A DNA stretch of 64,000 nt, from NCBI RefSeq assembly GCF_003634935.1, contig NZ_RBXO01000001.1, positions 3,993,501-4,057,500 of the forward strand, written 5' to 3'. A program made the translations under genes and the position numbers. The stretch comes from Saccharothrix australiensis. Its GTDB lineage: Bacteria > Actinomycetota > Actinomycetes > Mycobacteriales > Pseudonocardiaceae. Shown here piece by piece: positions 58,271 through 64,000 of this stretch (positions are counted from its first letter, which is position 1; each line of letters opens with the position of its first letter). The notes under the pieces were generated by a model. The model saw nothing but the letters and a program-made list of their open reading frames with translations, ran no database searches and had not been told where the DNA came from.

Positions 58271-61200
58271 ATGCGGCGGACCGGGAGAGAGGGGCCGGGA
58301 TTGGCTCGGGAGGACTGGCCGCGGGCCGCCAACCACATCGGCGGCGGTGTCGCCGGACCCTCCGTCCAGGCCGGTGCGATCTACGGGGACGTGCACCTCC
58401 ACCACGTCGGGACCGGCGCTCCGGCGTGCCACCACGTCGGAGCCGGCGCGCCGACCCGCCCGCCCGCGTGGTGGGCGGACCGGCCGGAACTTCCGACGGA
58501 GGTCCGGTTCCTGCTGCGGGCCCAGGTGCAGGCGGCGCAGGAACTGCCGTACCGGCTGCCCGGCGCGCGCCGCCCGTCGCTCGCGACCGTCCACGTCCGG
58601 CAGGACCTGGGCGGCGTCGAGGAACCGCCGTCCGAGCAGCACCGCCCGACCCCGATCCTGGACGGCCGGGGGAGGCTGGTGGACCTGCCCGCCACGCCGC
58701 TCGCCCGGCCGGCGGTGCGCCCACCGACCCGGACCGTGCGCGAAGCGCTCGACGGCGACGACCACCTGCTGGTCACCGGCGGGCCGGGGCAGGGCAAGTC
58801 GACGCTGTCGCTGCGCCTGGCCGCGGACGTCGCGGCCCGCTGGAGCGCGCCCGACGACCCGGCCCCGCACGCCGACGACCCGGCTCCGCACGCCGACGAC
58901 GCGGCCCCGCACGCCGACCGCGCGGGACTGCGCGCCGGTGGCGGGGACTCGCGCGCCGATGGCACGGCACCCCACCTCGACGGCGCGGAACGGCGCGCCG
59001 ACGGCGCGGACCCGCTCGCGGAACCGGTCGTGCCGGTGCGGGTGGCCGCCCGCGAACTCGCCGCGCGCCTCGACCTGCCGTTCTCCCGCGCGCTCGCGGA
59101 CGCCGTGCGCGCCGAGTACGGCTCGCTGCTGCCCTCGGCGGTGGACGCGCGGACGCTGGGCGAGAGGGTCGCGGGCTGCCGCTGGCTGCTGCTGGTGGAC
59201 GGCCTCGACGAGGTCGCCGACACCGTCGAGCGGGACCGGCTGGTGGCCGTGCTGGCGGCGTGGGCGGTGGACGAGTCGCCGTACCGGGTGGTGCTGACCA
59301 CCCGGCCCATCGAGGGCGCGGCGCTGGCGCCGTTGCAGCGCGTCGGCGCGGCCCGCTACGAGTTGCAGCCGTTCGACGCCGAGGCGCTGCTCAGGTTCGC
59401 CGAGAGCTGGTTCGCCGACGACCGGGAGCGGGCGCACCGGTTCGTCCGCCAGGTCCGGGCGGCGCACCTGGACGAGCTGGTCCGGGTGCCCCTGCTCGCG
59501 ACGATCGCGGCGATCATCTTCGAGCAGCGCGGCGGCCGGCCGCTGCCGGACAACCAGTACGAGCTGTACGAGTCGTACCTGAAGTACCTGCGGTCCGCGC
59601 ACCCCGCCGGGCCGGGCCCGTTCGACCACTGCCGCGACGCCCTGGTGGAGCACCTCGGCCGCGTCCGCCTGGAGGCCGACACGTCGCTGGTCGAGGCGGC
59701 CCACGCGTGGGCGGCGCGCCACCTGGCCGACCTGACCGGGGAGTGGCGGGAGGAGCTGACCGCGTACCTGGCGTCGGTCGGCCCGCTGACCCGGCGCGGC
59801 GACGACCTGTGCTTCCTGCACCACAGCTTCGCCGAGCACGTCGCGGCCACGGCGGAGGCCCGCCTCCTGCCCGACCGGTTCGACCCGGCGCACGCCGACT
59901 TCGCCCGCCTGCTGCACGCGGCCCGGTCCGGCGAGCGCGGCCGGTACGCCCGGCGGGTCCTGCTCCACCACACCCGCCTGCACCCGGCGGCGGCCGACGA
60001 CCTCGTCCGGTGGCTGCACGACGGCGACCCGGAGTCGCACCTGGTCGCCGCCCGCCTGCTGGCCTCGCACGTGCCGGCGGGGGAGGAGGTCGTGGCCGCG
60101 TTCCTGGCCACGGTGCGCGGGTGGGCGATGACGACCCAGTACCCGGCCGCGAAGATCCTGGCGCGGACGGGACGGGCCGCGCACCACCCCGGCCTGGCCG
60201 AGTGGCTGCTGGACCTGCTGCGGGACGGCGCCGCGCCGTGGGCGTCCAGGGTGGAGGCGGCGACCGCGCTGGCCACCCGCCTGCGCGGCGCGCACGAGCA
60301 CGAGGCGCGGGCGCTGCTGCGGTCGGTGGTGGACGACGCCGGCGTGCCGGCCGCGCACCGGCTGGCGGCGGCCGAGGCCCTGTCGGACTGCGGCGGCGCG
60401 GAGCGGGCCGCGTCGGAACGCGGGCTGCGCGCGGTGCTGGCCGACCCGACCGCGACGGCCTCGCAGCACCGCACGGCGGCCGTCGTGCTGGCCGGGTTCG
60501 GCCCGACGGCCCGCGCTGATGCCGTCGCCGCGCTCGAACAGCTGCTGGACGACCCCGACACCCCGGGTGCCGACCTCGCCGAAGCCGCCACCGGGCTGGT
60601 CGAGATCGGCGTCGAGTTCCACGACCGCGCCGCCGAGGTGTTCCGCACCATCCTGAGCACGCGCACGTCCACGCGGGCCGGTCTGGACGAGGCGGCCCGC
60701 GGGCTGGCGTCGCTGGGCGCGGCGCAGGCGGCCGAGGCGGCAACCGCACTGGAAACGCTGATCGCCGACCCCCGGATCCGGGTCACCGAGCGCGCCCGGC
60801 TGGGCGGGGCGCTCGCCGACCTGGGGGCGGAGCACCGGGCCACGAGCGGGCGGATGCTGGCGGAGCTGGCGGTGAGACCTGGTCTGAGCGGGCACGACCG
60901 TCGCGACCTCGCGGCGGCCCTCGCGCGGTGCGGCCCGGCGTTCCGCCCGCACGCCGCGGGCGTGCTGCGGTTGCTGCTCGCCGACGGCGCGGCCACCGCG
61001 AACGAACTGGTGTGGGCGGCGGACGAACTCGCCGACCTCGGGCCCGACCACCACGACGAAGCCGCGCGAGCGTTCCAGGCACTGGTGGATGATCCCCTGG
61101 TGGACGGTTACGAGCGCGTGGCCGCCCTGCGCCACCTCGTCCGGTTGGGCGAGCCGCACCGCACCCCGGCGCTCACCGCGCTGCGCGCCACGCTGGCCGA

Positions 61201-63661
61201 CCCCCACGCGGAGCCGGACCAGCGCCGTTACGCCGCGAGCGAACTGGCGCGCATCGGGCCGGAGTTCCACGCCGAGGTCATCGCGGTGCTGGTCGACATC
61301 GTGTCCCGACCGCACGACGCCGACACCGTGGCGCTGGCGTGGCGAGTCCTCATGCGACTGGACAACCGGTTCCGGCGCGAGGGGGCGGCGGCGCTGCTCG
61401 ACCTGGCGGCAGGGCCGGGAGCCGACGAGCACGCCGCCTCGGGCCACGCGGTGCAACTGTTCAACGGGGACGCCGACGACCCCGACGCGGCGGCGCGGGT
61501 GCTGACGGCGGCGGTGCGCGACCGTTCACGTCACCCGCGCGTGCGCATCAACGCCGTGCAAAGCCTGGTCCAGCTCGGCCGGTCGTACCACCGGGCAGCC
61601 GTGGACGGTGCGGTCGCGCTGCTGCGGTCGGGCACCGCGGCGGTCCTGCCCTGGCTGGTCCGGTTCCCCGAGCTGGGTGACGGTCTTCGGACCGAACTGG
61701 TCGACGAGCTGCGGGCGGTGGCGCTGCGTCCCGAGGCCACCGAGTCCACCGTTTGCCAGGTCGAGCGGGTGATGCGCGAACTCGACCACTGCGGCGACCC
61801 TGCGATCACCGACGCGATTCGGGTGATCGTCGCCGACGAGTCCGCACCGGCCACCGTGCGCGGTGAAGCTGCCCTGGCGATGGCGGATGTCGCGCCGAAG
61901 CAACTCGCCGAGGCCGTTGATGTGGTACTTCGCCTGCACGAGGACGGCTTCGCCCCTTTCTGGCTGAGGCGGGTACGCCGCCTGCCCGCCCGAGGTGGCG
62001 ACCTGGCGTCGGGCGTGCGGCGGCTGCTCGTGGACCCGGACGCCCGACGCGCCGTTCGAGAGGCATCCGCCGACCTCCTCGCCGCCGTGCGGCCGGACCT
62101 GGTCGGGGATGCGCTCGGCGAGCTGCGGTCACAGGCCGCCGACGACCACCTCGACGCCCTGGCGCGGTCGAGCGCGCTGCGGGGGCTGGCGGCACTCGAC
62201 CCTGGTGCGGTCGACCAGGCCGTCGCGTTCCACCGGGCGCTCCTCGATGACGAGACCAGGCCGATGGCCCAGCGCTGCACGGTGGCGCACCGCCTCGCCA
62301 TCCTGGATCGGTCGACCGGCCGCGTGGTCCTGTCGGCGCTGCGGCGGTTCGTCGTCGCACCCACCTCGACCGCCGAGGAGCGGTTGACAGCCCTGACCTG
62401 GCTGGACAGCCTCCACCCGCACCGCTCGGGCGAAATCACGCGACTGGCCGCGGCGCTGATCCGGGAGCCGTCCGTCGACAGCCGGACGCGGTGCCAGGTG
62501 GTGCGTCACCTGCACGGTCACGTTCGCGGGGAAGTGGAGCGATTGCTGCTCGCCGACCACGTCGCGCCGGTCCGGCACCGCGTGCCGGCGACAGACGGGT
62601 ACGGCTATCCGCCGCTGCCAGTGGAGACCGAGGCCGTCCTGCGGGATGTCCTCGCGGCGGCGGAGACCACGCCCGCCGAACGGGTCGAGGCGGCCGTCGC
62701 GCTCGGCCGCCTGTCGCGCCGGTTCATGCCCGAGGTCGAGGCACTGCTGGCGGGGTTCGAGGCGTGGGAGGAACTGGCCGGGTTCGAGGGCCGGTGGCGG
62801 CGTCGGGCGTTGGACGGGGTCCGGCGCGCCTTCGCGGACGGGACCCGCTCGTGGCGGGAGTGGAACCGGGCGGCGCACCTCCTCGCCGACCTGTTCACGA
62901 CCCCGCCCGAACCGGTGCTCGACCACCTCCGCGACCTGGCCCGGACCGCGTCGGGACGGGTTCGGCTGCACGCCCGCCAGGCTTTGGGCAAGGTCGACGG
63001 CCGTGATGCCGTGCGGGCCGTTCGTGACGACGAGCGGGAGAACCCGGCGATTCGTCGGGCCGCCGCGGTGTCGCTGCGGGAGTACGCGGTGGCGGATCGG
63101 GCGGCGGGTGCGGCGCTGCTGCGGGTCCTCGCGACCGACCCGGCGGGCCGTCCCGCGCTGCGCCGGCAGGCGGCCGAGGACCTGCTGGAGTTCGGTGACC
63201 GGGGGCGTGAGTGGGGTGTGGCGGCGTTGCGGACGCTCGTGGTTGACGACACCCTGCCGGCGACGACCCGCGCACGTGCGGCGTCGGCACTGGGGCACGG
63301 TCGCCCGGACCTGCGTCGGGAGGTGGTGCGGTTCCTGCGTGACCTGCGCCCGGACATCCCGGCGCACCGCGTGCTCGTGCTGCGGGCGCTCGGTGCGTTC
63401 GAGCCCGAGGAGAGTTCGCTCGCGCTGCGGGTGATGGCGGACGACCGCGCCCACGGTCCGGTGGTGCGGATGCGGTGCGCCGAGGGGATGGCTGATCTGT
63501 GGCGCGACCACCGGGAAGCGGCGGCGATCGTGGCGCGGGAGATCGCGCACGACGCGGCCGTGCCCCGCCACGTCCGACGGCGTGCGGCTCGCGACCTCGC
63601 CAGATGGAGTGAACTGTGCCGGGCGGAGGCCCGCGACCTGCTGGTGGCGCTGCGCGACTGA
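58271..63661 (+). CDS. NACHT NTPase with a long HEAT-repeat domain (probable NLR-like defence protein)
   Basis: About 1796 residues. The N-terminus holds NHIGGGVAGPSVQAGAIYGD, a short Gly/Ala motif typical of actinobacterial signalling STAND proteins. The NACHT NTPase shows LLVTGGPGQGKSTLSL (Walker A, ~170), WLLLVDGLDEVAD (Walker B, ~306) and YRVVLTTRP (sensor). A charged 7-residue repeat is inserted between the A and B motifs. From ~600 onward the protein is alpha-solenoid, with dozens of HEAT-like helix pairs. Known bacterial NACHT proteins sense phage and trigger cell death. ATG 58271 is used; TTG 58301, with a better SD, is an alternative. No separate effector domain is obvious. Confidence 0.85.
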   Translation: MRRTGREGPGLAREDWPRAANHIGGGVAGPSVQAGAIYGDVHLHHVGTGAPACHHVGAGAPTRPPAWWADRPELPTEVRFLLRAQVQAAQELPYRLPGARRPSLATVHVRQDLGGVEEPPSEQHRPTPILDGRGRLVDLPATPLARPAVRPPTRTVREALDGDDHLLVTGGPGQGKSTLSLRLAADVAARWSAPDDPAPHADDPAPHADDAAPHADRAGLRAGGGDSRADGTAPHLDGAERRADGADPLAEPVVPVRVAARELAARLDLPFSRALADAVRAEYGSLLPSAVDARTLGERVAGCRWLLLVDGLDEVADTVERDRLVAVLAAWAVDESPYRVVLTTRPIEGAALAPLQRVGAARYELQPFDAEALLRFAESWFADDRERAHRFVRQVRAAHLDELVRVPLLATIAAIIFEQRGGRPLPDNQYELYESYLKYLRSAHPAGPGPFDHCRDALVEHLGRVRLEADTSLVEAAHAWAARHLADLTGEWREELTAYLASVGPLTRRGDDLCFLHHSFAEHVAATAEARLLPDRFDPAHADFARLLHAARSGERGRYARRVLLHHTRLHPAAADDLVRWLHDGDPESHLVAARLLASHVPAGEEVVAAFLATVRGWAMTTQYPAAKILARTGRAAHHPGLAEWLLDLLRDGAAPWASRVEAATALATRLRGAHEHEARALLRSVVDDAGVPAAHRLAAAEALSDCGGAERAASERGLRAVLADPTATASQHRTAAVVLAGFGPTARADAVAALEQLLDDPDTPGADLAEAATGLVEIGVEFHDRAAEVFRTILSTRTSTRAGLDEAARGLASLGAAQAAEAATALETLIADPRIRVTERARLGGALADLGAEHRATSGRMLAELAVRPGLSGHDRRDLAAALARCGPAFRPHAAGVLRLLLADGAATANELVWAADELADLGPDHHDEAARAFQALVDDPLVDGYERVAALRHLVRLGEPHRTPALTALRATLADPHAEPDQRRYAASELARIGPEFHAEVIAVLVDIVSRPHDADTVALAWRVLMRLDNRFRREGAAALLDLAAGPGADEHAASGHAVQLFNGDADDPDAAARVLTAAVRDRSRHPRVRINAVQSLVQLGRSYHRAAVDGAVALLRSGTAAVLPWLVRFPELGDGLRTELVDELRAVALRPEATESTVCQVERVMRELDHCGDPAITDAIRVIVADESAPATVRGEAALAMADVAPKQLAEAVDVVLRLHEDGFAPFWLRRVRRLPARGGDLASGVRRLLVDPDARRAVREASADLLAAVRPDLVGDALGELRSQAADDHLDALARSSALRGLAALDPGAVDQAVAFHRALLDDETRPMAQRCTVAHRLAILDRSTGRVVLSALRRFVVAPTSTAEERLTALTWLDSLHPHRSGEITRLAAALIREPSVDSRTRCQVVRHLHGHVRGEVERLLLADHVAPVRHRVPATDGYGYPPLPVETEAVLRDVLAAAETTPAERVEAAVALGRLSRRFMPEVEALLAGFEAWEELAGFEGRWRRRALDGVRRAFADGTRSWREWNRAAHLLADLFTTPPEPVLDHLRDLARTASGRVRLHARQALGKVDGRDAVRAVRDDERENPAIRRAAAVSLREYAVADRAAGAALLRVLATDPAGRPALRRQAAEDLLEFGDRGREWGVAALRTLVVDDTLPATTRARAASALGHGRPDLRREVVRFLRDLRPDIPAHRVLVLRALGAFEPEESSLALRVMADDRAHGPVVRMRCAEGMADLWRDHREAAAIVAREIAHDAAVPRHVRRRAARDLARWSELCRAEARDLLVALRD
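58853..58915 (+). repeat. Three copies of a 21-bp repeat in the NACHT gene
   Basis: Units at 58853, 58874 and 58895 (GACGACCCGGCCCCGCACGCC and close variants) encode DDPAPHA three times between Walker A and Walker B. Confidence 0.9.
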
Positions 63662-63761
63662 CCCGACGCCCCTGACTGCCGGTCCCGAGCCCCAACGCCG
63701 TCGCGAGGTCCGCATCGACCCCCGACCCTGGCTCGGCTCCGCCGGGCAGGCCCCGCCCGGA

Positions 63762-64000
63762 TCAGGTCGGCTCGCCGATCGCGCCACCGATCGCGCCGCC
63801 CACCGCGCCGCCGTCGGGCTGCCCGAGCACTTCCGCCATGAACCGCACCAGCCACGCCTGCGCGGGCCCCCGCGCGTGCGCGTGCCGGGCGTAGATCGAC
63901 ACCTGCGCGGGCTCGATGTCGAGCGGCAGCTCCAGCAGCCGCACGTGGTGGTGCTCGGCCGCGAACACCTCGGCCACCATGCGCGGCACCATCGCGAACA
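63762..64000 (-). CDS. LysR-type regulator, C-terminal end only
   Basis: The frame enters from the right edge and ends at 63762. The visible part (FAMVPRMVAEVF, VRLLELPLDIEPAQVSIYARHAHARGPAQAWLVRFMAEVL) matches the last part of a LysR substrate-binding domain, where VP and the final helix are conserved. A Gly/Ala repeat tail (GGAVGGAIGGAIGEPT) is appended. The HTH lies outside the window. The target is unknown. Confidence 0.75.
   Translation of the reverse strand, partial: FAMVPRMVAEVFAAEHHHVRLLELPLDIEPAQVSIYARHAHARGPAQAWLVRFMAEVLGQPDGGAVGGAIGGAIGEPT

Noticed and set aside
1-64000. tRNA, rRNA or riboswitch genes
   Set aside because: No cloverleaf-like, rRNA or recognised riboswitch core sequences were seen by eye. 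A covariance-model scan would be needed to exclude small RNAs.

Overview
The window is a very GC-rich (roughly 70-75% G+C by eye) chromosomal segment from an actinomycete. GTG and TTG starts are common, genes often overlap by 4 bp, and several genes look leaderless. The gene families (PaaX, MoaF, mycelial-type secreted proteases, NACHT-HEAT proteins, biosynthetic genes) suggest a soil actinomycete such as a member of the Pseudonocardiales. The genus is inference; there is no rRNA or tRNA in the window.

Layout. 1-8 kb: the end of a subtilisin-type protease, a polysaccharide deacetylase, a secreted M15-like peptidoglycan protein, an S33 peptidase, a TerB-like protein, and a divergent TetR/MFS pair. 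8-17.2 kb: two divergent operons for aromatic acid breakdown around a palindrome-rich promoter at 13.38-13.43 kb. The leftward operon has gentisate 1,2-dioxygenase, an FAH-family hydrolase, a maleate-isomerase-like protein, an aryl-CoA ligase and PaaX. The rightward operon has a thioesterase, a two-domain salicylyl-CoA 5-hydroxylase and a nitrilase. Together they read as salicylate (perhaps from a nitrile) to salicylyl-CoA, gentisyl-CoA, gentisate and then central metabolism.

18.8-31.2 kb: the most interesting region. An FAD amino-acid oxidase, a lysine/ornithine N-hydroxylase, a stand-alone cupin and a methionyl-tRNA-synthetase-like protein match the parts of the hydrazine (N-N bond) forming machinery known from s56-p1 and triacsin biosynthesis, but with the cupin and MetRS halves on separate overlapping genes. 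They sit with two ATP-grasp ligases, a small barrel-like protein, a family-5 solute-binding protein lacking a signal peptide, a CPA2 antiporter and an MFS exporter, closed by a 15-bp-stem terminator. I read this as a biosynthetic cluster for an undescribed hydrazine- or hydrazide-containing small peptide.

31-49 kb: a MerR-PP2C fusion, an asparagine synthetase, MFS/ROK and P450/MarR divergent pairs with excellent palindromic operators, a membrane-anchored Mrr-type nuclease, an ABC exporter, a decayed two-component system, a TetR/Lnt-like pair, a subtilase with a lectin tail, and SDR, MoaF and flavin-binding (PPOX) enzymes. 49-52.4 kb: two mobile elements. One is IS630-like with 64-bp inverted repeats, a dead transposase and a hydrolase passenger; the other is an intact IS5-type element. 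52.4-64 kb: a large Ski2-like helicase, a secreted beta-propeller protein, a siderophore-interacting flavoprotein, a 1796-residue NACHT-HEAT protein (probable defence NTPase), and the 3' end of a LysR-type gene.
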